A DNA stretch of 64,000 bases. Origin: Amycolatopsis sp. FBCC-B4732. Its GTDB lineage: Bacteria; Actinomycetota; Actinomycetes; Mycobacteriales; Pseudonocardiaceae. Made by a program: the position numbers and the translations under genes. Below, in pieces: positions 24,074-32,764 of this stretch. The notes below the pieces were generated by a model. That model did no database searches. It saw nothing but the letters and a program-made list of their open reading frames with translations, and had not been told where the DNA came from. How positions within the stretch are numbered: the first letter of the stretch is position 1; every line of letters starts with the position of its first letter. Location of the stretch: NCBI RefSeq assembly GCF_023008405.1, contig NZ_CP095376.1, positions 9,838,501 to 9,902,500 of the forward strand. Direction: 5' to 3'.

Positions 24074-25982
24074 CGTACGGCGCGATCCAGTCGGCGTACT
24101 CGCCGGCCGAGCCGTCGCCGCCGTCGTCGACCGCGATGGCCAGCTGCTGCACCCCGGTGACCGGGATCGTCAGCTTCGCCGGCTTCGCGCCCGGCCGGAC
24201 GATCCCGGTCGCGGCCAGCTCGCGGCCGTCGCCGAGGACCCGGAACGCGACGGTGGCTTGCGGGCTCGAGACGTCGTCGACGCCGTACTGGACCGAGAAC
24301 GACTTGCACGCACCGCCGAGGAACAGCCGGATCACCGACGGCGAGTGCACGCCCACCCCGCTGTTCGGCTGGTAGCCGACGCCGCCGACCGACATCGCCC
24401 GCCCGTTCGCGACGCTGCCGCGTTCCACCGGCCCGGAGCCGTTCTCCGAGTAGAGCCACGGCCGCGTCGACAGGTACGTCGTGCCGGCCGGCGGCGCGGT
24501 CACCAGCGGTACCTCGGCCGAACCGGCCGCGGCGCGCGTCCCGAGCGCGCTGGTGTATCCGCCGCTCGCGCCGACCAGCACCTTCGCCGCCGGAGCCGCG
24601 GTCGGCCGCAGCGTGATCTCGCGCGTGACCGTGCTGCCCGGCGAGACCCGCGGGACGTCGACCTGCGCGGGCCCGTCCAGCTGCCACCCGGCGGGCACGG
24701 TGATCGCGTAGCTCGCGTCCGTGATCGGGGTGTCGCCGTCGTTGGTCAGCGTGACCGTGCCGTCGACCTGCTGCCCCGCCAGGAACCCCTCCGGCAGCTG
24801 CACGCCCAGCGTCACCAGCGGATCGGCCGTCGACGGCTGCCCCGGCCACGCGCGGAAGAACACGCTGCTCAGCGCGGGCACGGACGCGCGCAGCGTGCCG
24901 GTGCTGGTCAGTTCGGTGCCGGCCCAGAGGTCGCGGACGCGGTAGGCGGGCGCCGCCGCGACGCCGGTTTCGGCGAGGTCGAACGGGATCGTCCGCGCGT
25001 ACGAGCCGCGGTTGAGCAGCAGCACCGCGACCGAGCCGTCGGACATCGGCTTCGCCCAGACTTCGCCGTCGGACAGGTCGCGGACCTTGGCGCCGGGCGT
25101 GCCGGACCAGTCCTGGTCGACCGCGATCACGTCCCGGTTGGCGATCGTGTCGAGCGGGAACGACTCGTTGGGGATGAGCGGCGCGTTCATCAGCGCCCAC
25201 AACGAAAACTGCGTCCGCCGCGGCGCGACGTCGAGGAAGCTGAAGTTGAGGTAGCCGGGATCGCTCCAGCCGCCGGGACCGGTGTGCCCGGCCAGCGGGA
25301 CCTGCTTGTCGATCGCCTGCATCACGATCGGCAGCGGCTCCGGCATGTCGCTGGTCAGCTGCCAGGTGTGCGCGCCGGCGCCGGGCGCCCACTCCCACTG
25401 GCGATAGTTGTTCGAGAACGTGTCGATCATCGCGAACAGGATCGGCCGTCCGGTGTTCTTGAGCGCGTCACCCATCTTCTTGGCGGCCGCCGCGACGCCG
25501 TTCTCGCCGCCGCACGTGTCGTACGCGAGGTAGTCGACGCCCCAGGCCGCGAACGTCTGCGCGTCCTGTTCTTCGTGGTCGCGCGAGCCGGGCATCGCGC
25601 TGCCGCAGGTCAGGGCGCCGGTACCGCTGTAGAGCCCGAACTTGAGACCGTTGGCGTGCACGTACGCGATGAGACCGGGCAGGTCCGGGTACTTCGCGGG
25701 GTCGGGTTGCAGCCTGCCGTCGGCGGCCCGCGTCTTGGCCGCCCAGCAGCCGGCGATGGTGACGTAGGTGTAGCCCGCGTCGCGCAGGCCGGTGCTGACC
25801 AGCATGTCGACGCCGGCGCGGACCTTCGCGTCGTCGATCCGCGGGCACTGGTTCCAGCCGCGGGACCACGAAATCCCCATCGGCGGGGTCGCGGCGATGA
25901 CGGGTTCGCCGGCGGACGCGGGCGCGGCGACGGCCGTGGCCAGACCGAGGATTGTGAGCAGCAGGACACCGAGTCTTCGCAC
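24063..25982 (-). CDS. Secreted GH27-like protein with altered galactose-binding residues, plus NEW3 and NPCBM-type domains
   Basis: A 639-residue exported protein: signal peptide 1-24 (Ala-x-Ala), GH27-like barrel about 30-300, a beta domain, a NEW3/alpha-galactosidase-associated Ig-like domain (about 385-465) and a C-terminal NPCBM-like carbohydrate-binding domain (about 495-639). The nucleophile position Asp155 (YLAYDTC) and acid position Asp212 (TSDM) exist. However, the usual paired Asp of NIDDCW reads TIAGCW (Ala77-Gly78), WRTTGD reads WQLTSD and WNDPDML reads WSDPGYL. Substrate recognition must therefore differ from alpha-galactosidase. GTG at 25982 follows GGGGGAGGG. The neighbour 26110-28080 is a canonical paralogue. 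Confidence 0.85.
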   Translation of the reverse strand: MRRLGVLLLTILGLATAVAAPASAGEPVIAATPPMGISWSRGWNQCPRIDDAKVRAGVDMLVSTGLRDAGYTYVTIAGCWAAKTRAADGRLQPDPAKYPDLPGLIAYVHANGLKFGLYSGTGALTCGSAMPGSRDHEEQDAQTFAAWGVDYLAYDTCGGENGVAAAAKKMGDALKNTGRPILFAMIDTFSNNYRQWEWAPGAGAHTWQLTSDMPEPLPIVMQAIDKQVPLAGHTGPGGWSDPGYLNFSFLDVAPRRTQFSLWALMNAPLIPNESFPLDTIANRDVIAVDQDWSGTPGAKVRDLSDGEVWAKPMSDGSVAVLLLNRGSYARTIPFDLAETGVAAAPAYRVRDLWAGTELTSTGTLRASVPALSSVFFRAWPGQPSTADPLVTLGVQLPEGFLAGQQVDGTVTLTNDGDTPITDASYAITVPAGWQLDGPAQVDVPRVSPGSTVTREITLRPTAAPAAKVLVGASGGYTSALGTRAAAGSAEVPLVTAPPAGTTYLSTRPWLYSENGSGPVERGSVANGRAMSVGGVGYQPNSGVGVHSPSVIRLFLGGACKSFSVQYGVDDVSSPQATVAFRVLGDGRELAATGIVRPGAKPAKLTIPVTGVQQLAIAVDDGGDGSAGEYADWIAPYVTC

Positions 25983-26109
25983 GGTTCCCTCCCCCAGGAG
26001 TGCGGACAAGAGTTCCAGGGTGCATCCGGGACGAACCGGGCATGAGGGGAGAAGTGCCGTCCCCGGCCGGGTGACCGGGGACGGCGGGGCGGTGCGTGAA
26101 TTTCCTTGC

Positions 26110-28080
26110 TCAGCAGTTGATCGCGGCGTTCGCCCAGTCGGCGTGGTCGTTGGTGTTGCCGTCGCCGCCGTCGGTCACGGCCAGCTCCAGCACCTGGACC
26201 CCGGACAGCTGCGCGTCGAGCGGTTGCGCCTTGTCCCCGGGGTGCAGGACGCCGGTCGCGGCGAGCTCCTTGCCGTCGCCGAGGATGCGGAACCCCGCGC
26301 TGCCACCGGAGTTTTCGTCGTCCAGACCGACGAGCGCGCGGACCGACGTGCAGGCCGCGCCGACGTAGATCCGCACGCTCGACGGGGCGTGCGCGCCGAT
26401 CCCGTCGTCGTAGCCCACGCCGGCGATGGTGATCCGGTGCCCGTCGCCCGCTCCGGCCTCGCCGTTGCTGGTCCCGCGCTCGACCGGGCCCCAGCCGTTG
26501 TCCGACGACATCCACGCGGCCTTCGACAACGCCGTCGTTCCGGTGGCCGGGCGCGTGACCAGTGGCGAGCTGCCTTCCGCTGTAAGGCTGCGCCGGCCGT
26601 ACAGTGTAAGGTAGCTCGCCTTCGCGGCGAGCGTGACGCGCTCGCCGGCCGGCGCGACCGGCTCGAACGTGACGTCGTGCTGCCAGCTCTTGCCCGGCGG
26701 CACGATCGGCACCGTGAACGCGCCGGGACCGCGCAGCCGCCAGCCCGCGGGGGTCGCGATGCTCGCGCGCAGCTGCGCGACCGGCGTGCTGCCGTCGTTG
26801 GTGACCTTCAGCGTGGTGGTCAGCGGCCGGTCGGCGGGCACGTACTCCGGGTTCGGCAGGGCGAGCGTCGTCAGCGGCGCAGCGGACGGCTTATTCTCCG
26901 GCCAGACGCGGAACGTGGCCGAGCCGTGGGCCGGGACGGCGGCGCGGAGGGTGCCCGCGGTCTCGGTTTCGGTGCCGCTCCAGAGGTCGCGCACGCGGAA
27001 GCCGCGCCCGGCGAGGCTGAGCTCCTTCGCCGTCGTCGTCATCGCGGTGCTCGCGGAACCGCGGTTGAACAGCACGACCGCGGCCGAGCCGTCGGACATC
27101 GGCTTCGCCCAGACCTCGGTGTCGCCGTCGTCGCGGATCTTGTGGCCCTGCACGCCGGCCCAGTCCTGGTCGAGGGCGATGACGTCCTTGTTCTCCAGGA
27201 TCGCCTTGGTGGCCGGGGTCATCGCGGGCAGGTCGTTGCCGGCCAGCAGCGGCGCGTTCAGCAGCGCCCACAGCGAGAAGTGCGCGCGGTACTCGGCGTC
27301 GGTCATGCCGCCGTTGCCGACTTCGAGCATGTCCGGGTCGTTCCAGCCGCCGGGACCCGCGTACTTCTCCAGGCCGACCTGCTGGTCGAGGATGCCGGTC
27401 AGGCTGCCCCAGTTGTCGCTGATGTCGCCGGTGGTCCGCCACAGCTGCGCGCCGGCGTCGCGGCCCCAGGTCCACGGGTCGTTTTCGCCCCACTCGCAGA
27501 GCGCGTAGATCATCGGACGGCCGGTCTTCTTGATCGCGTCGCCCATCTTCGTGTAGCGCTCGATCGCGGGGCGGCCCTGGTTGTTGCAGTTGTCGTACTT
27601 GAGGTAGTCGACGCCCCAGTCGGCGAACGACTGCGCGTCGGCCTCTTCGTGGTCGAGGGCACCGGGCATGGTCTTCTGGCAGGTAAGCGTGCCCGCACTG
27701 GTGTAGATGCCGAGCTTGAGGCCCTTTTCGTGGACGTAGTCGGCGAGCGCCTTGATGCCGTGCGGGAAGCGCTCGTGGTTCGGCTCGAGCTTGCCGTCGG
27801 CCGTGCGGTTCTGTTCGGCCCAGCAGTCGTCGATGTTGACGTACTGGTAGCCCGCGTCCTTCATGCCGGTCGACACGAGCGCGTCGGCGGCGCCGCGGAT
27901 GAGGTTTTCGTCGATCTCGCAGCCGAACTTGTTCCAGCTGTTCCAGCCCATCGGCGGGCGTTCGCCAACGCGCTGGGCGGCGAAGTACTGGGGTTCGGCG
28001 GCCGCGGGGGTGGCTTGGACGACGGTCACGACCGTGGTGCAGGCGGCTATCGTGGCCGCCATTCCAACAAGACGACGCAT
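26110..28080 (-). CDS. Secreted GH27 alpha-galactosidase-type enzyme with NEW3 and NPCBM domains
   Basis: A 656-residue exported glycoside hydrolase, probably an alpha-galactosidase or beta-L-arabinopyranosidase/alpha-N-acetylgalactosaminidase of family GH27. The signal peptide ends near AAA-E at residue 28. The active site is complete: PPMGWNSWN, the sugar-binding Asp84-Asp85 (NIDDCW), nucleophile Asp163 (YLKYDNC), acid/base Asp219 (WRTTGDI) and GGWNDPDML. A NEW3-type domain (about 400-475) and a C-terminal NPCBM-type domain (about 510-656) follow. ATG at 28080 has GGAGGG upstream. It lies 127 bp upstream of its degenerate paralogue on the same strand, suggesting a tandem duplication. Confidence 0.92.
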   Translation of the reverse strand: MRRLVGMAATIAACTTVVTVVQATPAAAEPQYFAAQRVGERPPMGWNSWNKFGCEIDENLIRGAADALVSTGMKDAGYQYVNIDDCWAEQNRTADGKLEPNHERFPHGIKALADYVHEKGLKLGIYTSAGTLTCQKTMPGALDHEEADAQSFADWGVDYLKYDNCNNQGRPAIERYTKMGDAIKKTGRPMIYALCEWGENDPWTWGRDAGAQLWRTTGDISDNWGSLTGILDQQVGLEKYAGPGGWNDPDMLEVGNGGMTDAEYRAHFSLWALLNAPLLAGNDLPAMTPATKAILENKDVIALDQDWAGVQGHKIRDDGDTEVWAKPMSDGSAAVVLFNRGSASTAMTTTAKELSLAGRGFRVRDLWSGTETETAGTLRAAVPAHGSATFRVWPENKPSAAPLTTLALPNPEYVPADRPLTTTLKVTNDGSTPVAQLRASIATPAGWRLRGPGAFTVPIVPPGKSWQHDVTFEPVAPAGERVTLAAKASYLTLYGRRSLTAEGSSPLVTRPATGTTALSKAAWMSSDNGWGPVERGTSNGEAGAGDGHRITIAGVGYDDGIGAHAPSSVRIYVGAACTSVRALVGLDDENSGGSAGFRILGDGKELAATGVLHPGDKAQPLDAQLSGVQVLELAVTDGGDGNTNDHADWANAAINC

Positions 28081-28234
28081 AAGTCCCTCCAGGAGTGCGC
28101 AACTCTGCACAGACTCACTCAACAATCAACAGGACGGGAGTGACTGTCGTCTACGTCCGTTAGTAGGTAATCCATTTCCCGGGGTGCGCGAGGTAGAAAG
28201 GGGGCTGGCCGCCCAGCTCGACGAGGAGCCGCTG

Positions 28235-29416
28235 ATGCCCGAAGGTTTTCGCCCGCTCGACGGGATCAAGGTCGTCGACCTGTCCCGCATCCTCGCCGGC
28301 CCCTACTGCACCCAGTACCTCGGCGAGATGGGCGCGGACGTGGTCAAGGTCGAGCCCCCGGGCCACGGCGACGACACCCGCGGCTGGGGCCCGCCGTTCG
28401 TCGGCGACGAAGCCGTCTACTACCTGGCGGCGAACCGGAACAAGCGCGGGATCGTCCTGGACCTCAAGAGCGACCGCGGCCGCGACGCGGTCCGGCGGCT
28501 GGTCGCGGACGCCGACGTGCTCGTCGAGAACTTCCGCCCGGGCACGCTGGAGAAGTGGGGGCTCGGCTACCCGGCGCTGGCCGAGCTGAACCAGCGGCTG
28601 ATCCACGTGTCGATCACCGGCTTCGGGCAGACCGGGCCGTACCGCGACCGCGCGGGCTACGACCTGGTCGCCCAGGCCCTCGGCGGCGTGATGTCCCTGA
28701 CCGGCGAGCCGGACGGGCCGCCGGCGAAGGTCGGCCTGCCGGTGGCGGACCTGAACGCGGGGACGTGGGCGATCATCGCCGTGCTGATGGCGTTGCAGGC
28801 GCGGCACACGACCGGTCGCGGGCAGTACCTCGACGTGTCCCTTTTGGACAGTCAGCTGGCGTGGCACGTCTACGCGGCGGGAGCGCACTTCTACGACGCA
28901 CCCCGTCCGCGCCGGATGGGTTCGGCGCACCCGAGCATCGTCCCGTACCAGGCCTACCACGCGGCCGACGACTGGCTGATCATCGCGGTGGGCAGCGAGA
29001 AGCTGTGGCACGCGTTCTGCGGGGTGCTGGCGCTGGACATCGCTTCGGACCCTCGGTTTTCGTCGAACGCGGCACGGGCCGCGCACCGGGATGAGCTGAA
29101 CGCTTTGCTCGAGCCGGTGTTGCTGACGCGCACGGCCGCGGAGTGGCTGAAGTCCTTCGACGCGGCGGGCATTCCGGCGGCCCCGATCAACGAGATCGAC
29201 GACGTCTACGCGGACCCGTGGACGGAGGCGCGCGAGCAGGTGGTGCGGCTGCCGCACCCGACGGTGGGGACGTACGTGGGGACGGGGTTCCCGGTGAAGG
29301 CGTCGGATACGCCGGCGCGGGCTTCTTCGGCGCCGCCGACGTTGGGGCAGCACACGGCGGAGGTGCTCGGGGAGCTGGGGTACTCGGCGGCGGAGATCGC
29401 GGAGTTCCTGGACTGA
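28235..29416 (+). CDS. CaiB/BaiF family III CoA transferase
   Basis: A 393-residue family III CoA transferase that moves CoA between carboxylic acids through an enzyme-bound anhydride. The catalytic Asp is Asp172 (PVADLNAG). VVDLSRILAGPYCTQYLGEMGADVVKVEPP is the N-terminal signature, NKRGIVLDLK and GYDLVAQALGGVMSLTG follow. ATG at 28235 has GAGGAG 7 bp upstream; a GTG about 50 bp earlier is a weaker alternative. Monocistronic and convergent with the next gene. The acyl substrate cannot be told. Confidence 0.9.
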   Translation: MPEGFRPLDGIKVVDLSRILAGPYCTQYLGEMGADVVKVEPPGHGDDTRGWGPPFVGDEAVYYLAANRNKRGIVLDLKSDRGRDAVRRLVADADVLVENFRPGTLEKWGLGYPALAELNQRLIHVSITGFGQTGPYRDRAGYDLVAQALGGVMSLTGEPDGPPAKVGLPVADLNAGTWAIIAVLMALQARHTTGRGQYLDVSLLDSQLAWHVYAAGAHFYDAPRPRRMGSAHPSIVPYQAYHAADDWLIIAVGSEKLWHAFCGVLALDIASDPRFSSNAARAAHRDELNALLEPVLLTRTAAEWLKSFDAAGIPAAPINEIDDVYADPWTEAREQVVRLPHPTVGTYVGTGFPVKASDTPARASSAPPTLGQHTAEVLGELGYSAAEIAEFLD

Positions 29417-29419
29417 GCT

Positions 29420-30025
29420 TCAGCTCGCCGTCGGTCTCCAGTGGAGGAAGTCGGTGACGGTCCGCCGGTTCGCCGCGACGCAGAGGAGCCGGAAGCTCAG
29501 CAGGGTCAGCACGGCGCCGGCCGCCCAGGCGACGACGCCCGGGGTGGTGGCCGGGTCGGACCAGGCGCGGCCGAAGCGCAGGAACCACCACGCGACGCAG
29601 CCGAGGGCCGCCACCGCGAGCGCGGGGACGATGACGCCGGTGGGACTGGCCTGCGCGTACCGGATCATGCGCCGGATACCGAGCGGCTCGTCGGGAGTCC
29701 GGCGGAGCCACTTCTCGTAGCCGATGCCGCCGGGAACGCACGGATCGAGCTCGTTCCTGATGTACAGGGACACCCGTTCGATGTGCTGCGAGCACCCGAC
29801 CCAGCGAGAGGCGAGGATGTTGCTGCTGAACGGGATGATCAGCAGCAAGGGGATCCGGCCGGCCGAGGTGAGCGCGAAGCCGAACACCGCGCCGCTGGTG
29901 GTGATCAGGAAGGCGGTCACCTTCCACTGCAGGTCCATCAGGTGGATGATCTCCGCGCGCAGGGCCGCGTACTCGGCCAGCGGGCCGAGGTGCTGATCGG
30001 CTGCGCGCCTGAAGGGGATTCGCAC
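29420..30025 (-). CDS. Membrane protein of unknown function
   Basis: A 201-residue protein with four likely membrane segments: VTAFLITTSGAVFGFALT and IPLLLIIPF near residues 35-67, and two near 130-150 and 165-185. Between the pairs is a soluble loop containing the only conserved-looking hydrophilic stretch (YEKWLRRTPDEPLGIRRM). The helix EYAALRAEIIHLMDLQWKV precedes the first segment. I do not recognise a named family with certainty. GTG at 30025 is chosen as the first in-frame start with a nearby purine run. Its end is 3 bp from the convergent CoA transferase stop. Confidence 0.6.
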   Translation of the reverse strand: MRIPFRRAADQHLGPLAEYAALRAEIIHLMDLQWKVTAFLITTSGAVFGFALTSAGRIPLLLIIPFSSNILASRWVGCSQHIERVSLYIRNELDPCVPGGIGYEKWLRRTPDEPLGIRRMIRYAQASPTGVIVPALAVAALGCVAWWFLRFGRAWSDPATTPGVVAWAAGAVLTLLSFRLLCVAANRRTVTDFLHWRPTAS

Positions 30026-30168
30026 CCCTTCCAGGTCGCCGCGGCGGCAGCGCCGTTACGGGTTGCGGTGCCATCGCGGCCAGTCCGGGGGTGCGAACTG
30101 TGCACGATGGAGTGTTCGCGCTCGTCGCTTCGCCCTGGTAGGGATGGGGGCAGGACTGAGGAGGACCG

Positions 30169-31437
30169 ATGTCAGCACAGCACGCCCTGTGGCACCCGTT
30201 CGCCGACATGGGCGCCGTCGACGGTGACCGGATGGTCATCACCCGTGGTGCGGGGTCGTACGTCTGGGACGACGGCGGCCGGCGGTACTTCGACGCGACC
30301 GCGTCGCTCTGGTACGCGAACTTCGGGCACGGGCGCCCGGAAATCACCGACGCCGTCGCGGCGCAGTTGCGGACGCTCGACTCGTACAACCTGTTCGGCT
30401 ACAACGCCAACCAGCCGGCGATCGACCTTGCGGACCGCGTTGCCGCGCTGGCGCCGGAACCCGGTTCGAAGGTGTTCTTCGGCTCGGGTGGCGGGGACGT
30501 CATCGACACCGCCGTCAAGCTGGCGCGCGCGTACTTCGCGCACACCGGGCGGCCGGACAAGGTGCACGTGATCGGGCGGGCGCAGGGGTACCACGGCACG
30601 CACGGCTTCGGCACCGCGGTCGGCGGCATCCCGGCCAACGCGGCCGGTTTCGGTCCGCAGCCGCCCGACTTCTCGCACGTCCCGTTCGACAGCGCGGCGG
30701 CGCTGGAGGCCGAGATCGAGCGGGTGGGCGCGTCGCGCGTGGCGGCGTTCTTCTGCGAACCCGTGATCGGCGCGGGTGGCGTGCTGCTGCCGCCGGACGG
30801 GTACATCGAGGAGGTCGCGGCGATCTGCCGCCGCCACGACGTGCTGTTCGTAGCGGACTGCGTGATCGCGGCCTGGGGACGGCTCGGCACGTGGTTCGGC
30901 ATCGACCGCTGGGCCGTCCGGCCCGACATGATCACGACGGCGAAGGGCATCACCGGCGGCACCATCCCGCTGGGTGCGCTGATCGTGGCCCCGCGGGTGG
31001 CGGAACCCTTCTTCACCGGCGCGCCGGGCGCCCCGATCTTCCGCCACGGCGCGACGTACGCGGGCCACCCGGTGGCGTGCGCGGCCGGCCTGGCGACCCT
31101 GGACATCTACGAGCGCGACGGCCTGATCCCCCGCGGCCGCGAACTGGAAAAGCCTTTGGCCGACGCGGTTTCGAGCGTCAGCGGGCACCCGCTGGTGGCC
31201 GAAATCCGCGCGGGGCTCGGTTTCCTGGCCGCCGTCGAGCTGACGGCGGAGGTGATGGACGCCGACCCGGGCGCCCCGGTGAAGCTGCAGCGCGCCTGCC
31301 GGGACGAGGGTGTGATCGTGCGGAACCTCGGGCGCGGGGTCGCGGTGTCGCCGCCGTTGATCGCGGCCGAGCCCGAGCTGGACCTGCTGGCGTCGGCGTT
31401 GCCGAAGGCCCTGGACCGCTTGGCCGCTCAGAGCTGA
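30169..31437 (+). CDS. Class-III PLP-dependent aminotransferase (omega-transaminase type)
   Basis: A 422-residue fold-type I aminotransferase that moves an amino group from an amine or omega-amino acid to pyruvate or a similar acceptor. The PLP Lys is Lys259 (TTAKGITGG) and the pyridine-binding Asp is Asp230. That Asp is followed by Cys231, where most relatives have Glu (DEV). YGH-type residues (QGYHGTHGFGTA) and HGATYAGHPVACAAGLATLD match the family. A strong GAGGAGGA precedes the ATG. Monocistronic. The substrate is unknown. Confidence 0.9.
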   Translation: MSAQHALWHPFADMGAVDGDRMVITRGAGSYVWDDGGRRYFDATASLWYANFGHGRPEITDAVAAQLRTLDSYNLFGYNANQPAIDLADRVAALAPEPGSKVFFGSGGGDVIDTAVKLARAYFAHTGRPDKVHVIGRAQGYHGTHGFGTAVGGIPANAAGFGPQPPDFSHVPFDSAAALEAEIERVGASRVAAFFCEPVIGAGGVLLPPDGYIEEVAAICRRHDVLFVADCVIAAWGRLGTWFGIDRWAVRPDMITTAKGITGGTIPLGALIVAPRVAEPFFTGAPGAPIFRHGATYAGHPVACAAGLATLDIYERDGLIPRGRELEKPLADAVSSVSGHPLVAEIRAGLGFLAAVELTAEVMDADPGAPVKLQRACRDEGVIVRNLGRGVAVSPPLIAAEPELDLLASALPKALDRLAAQS

Positions 31438-31482
31438 GTTCGCGTCGGCGGCGGCCCCCCGGCCCGCCGCCGACGCCTCACC

Positions 31483-31920
31483 TCACGAAACGCAGAACTC
31501 GTTCCCCTCCGGATCCGCCACGGTCACCCAGCTGTGCGGCCCCTGCCGCCCGCGGTGCAGGTACGTCGCCCCACGGGCCGTGAGCTTCTCCAGCGTCGCC
31601 TCGACGTTGTCCGCCCCGACCCAGACGTCGAGGTGGACCCGGTTCTTCACCGTCTTCCCCTCCGGGACCTCCTGGAACAGGATCCGCCGCGGTGGACCGT
31701 CGGGTGGCGAGTCCGGGTGCCGGATCGCCGCTCCCGCCTTCCAGACCAGCGATCCCTGGTACGTCCGGGTTTCCTCCTCCTTCGCGTACCCCTTCGCGAT
31801 CATCTCGCGGATGAAGCCTTCGTCCGTCGGTTCGACGGACCAGCCGAGCGTCTCGGCCCACCAGCCGGCCTGCACGTGCGGGTCGGCCGAATCCACCACT
31901 ACCTGGAAGTCATGCGCCAT
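31483..31920 (-). CDS. VOC-family (glyoxalase-like) protein
   Basis: A 145-residue two-module vicinal-oxygen-chelate protein. FQVVVDSADPHVQAGWWAET opens the first module, RVHLDVWVGADN the second, and WVTVADPEGNEFCV ends it, a common arrangement in actinobacterial glyoxalase-like proteins. His and Glu metal-ligand positions seem partly kept, but no reaction can be assigned. Its start overlaps the end of the upstream 65-aa gene by 22 bp, so it may be cotranscribed and share the candidate SOS box at 32161-32176. Confidence 0.8.
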   Translation of the reverse strand: MAHDFQVVVDSADPHVQAGWWAETLGWSVEPTDEGFIREMIAKGYAKEEETRTYQGSLVWKAGAAIRHPDSPPDGPPRRILFQEVPEGKTVKNRVHLDVWVGADNVEATLEKLTARGATYLHRGRQGPHSWVTVADPEGNEFCVS

Positions 31921-32096
31921 ACGGGCACGTTAACGACCGAGTCCGACATTTTTCGCAACGCCGGGTCCTCGGGGACGACCGTGAAGCGCCACTTGTCCAC
32001 GCCGCCGCCCATGATTTCGGCGTACCGGCGGGCGCCGTCGGCGTTGGCGAAGCGGACCTGCTGGCCGTTCGTCAGGTGGGTGATCTTGACCGCCAC
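31899..32096 (-). CDS. 65-aa protein of unknown function behind a candidate LexA box
   Basis: A 65-residue basic-acidic mixed protein. GTG at 32096 has GGGAGG 5 bp upstream, the best start, and the N-terminus VAVKITHLTNGQ is compact. GARRYAEIMGGGVDKWRF forms a likely helix-turn. No signal peptide, Cys or membrane segment. It overlaps the VOC gene start by 22 bp. Upstream lies a 16-bp element close to the actinobacterial LexA consensus, overlapping a -10-like TACTGT, suggesting DNA-damage induction. The protein is not recognised. Confidence 0.6.
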   Translation of the reverse strand: MAVKITHLTNGQQVRFANADGARRYAEIMGGGVDKWRFTVVPEDPALRKMSDSVVNVPVWRMTSR

Positions 32097-32160
32097 AACA
32101 ACCTCCCGAAGTCTGTGGGCCGGCCCGCGGAGCTTCCCCCTCCGGGACCGGCCCGCACAG

Positions 32161-32176
32161 TAGAACACATGTTCGA
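32161..32176. promoter_or_regulatory. Candidate LexA (SOS) box
   Basis: TAGAACACATGTTCGA matches the actinobacterial consensus TCGAAC-N4-GTTCGA at 11 of 12 fixed bases. On the minus strand it overlaps TACTGT (32162-32157), a possible -10 for the 65-aa gene. Confidence 0.6.
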
Positions 32177-32229
32177 CTGTGTGCGCCAGTGCATCCCCCG
32201 GGTAGGGGAGGAACAGGCAAAAGACCAGG

Positions 32230-32733
32230 TCAGAGCGGTCGGATCAGCGCGACACGCGGCCAGGCGTCCAGGCCTCGGGCCGCCTCGGCGCTGCGGATCG
32301 CGCGCAGTCCGTCGCCGATTTCACCGTCCGGGATGACCCGGAACCGGAGCCGCTCGTAGTAGGGCGCGTTCCACGGCACGGCCGCGAACGTCGTGAGCGT
32401 CAGCGCCGGAAGATCACGCGTGAGGGCCCACTCGGCGAGCGCGTCGATGAGCGCGCGGCCCAGTCCGCGGCGGGCGTGGCCGGGGCGGACCGAGACCTGC
32501 TCGATGTGCGCGTGCCCGTCGACGACCTCCGCGACGAGGTAGCCGACCGGCCGGTCGTGCTCGTCGACGCTCACCCACGCGCGGCCGTCGGCCTGGTACA
32601 CCGCCAGCTCCGCCACCGAACCGGGGTCGTCGTCGGCGATCGCGGTCATGCCGATGTCGCGGAAGAGGCTGCCCGCCTCGCGTTCGACGTCGATCAACGC
32701 GGGCAGGTCGTCGGGGCGCGCGAGCCGGATCAC
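32230..32733 (-). CDS. GNAT-family N-acetyltransferase
   Basis: A 167-residue GCN5-related acetyltransferase using acetyl-CoA. The pyrophosphate-binding motif A is HIEQVSVRPGHARRGLGRALIDAL (about 85-108), with RRGLG as the core. A C-terminal NAPYYERLRFRVI is typical of motif B. GTG at 32733 gives the usual short start (VIRLARPDD). A longer frame overlaps the IclR gene and is rejected. The acceptor is unknown. It ends 134 bp from the 65-aa gene start. Confidence 0.87.
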   Translation of the reverse strand: MIRLARPDDLPALIDVEREAGSLFRDIGMTAIADDDPGSVAELAVYQADGRAWVSVDEHDRPVGYLVAEVVDGHAHIEQVSVRPGHARRGLGRALIDALAEWALTRDLPALTLTTFAAVPWNAPYYERLRFRVIPDGEIGDGLRAIRSAEAARGLDAWPRVALIRPL

Positions 32734-32764
32734 CCGGCCATTCCTACGTGCTCGCGCGCGATTT

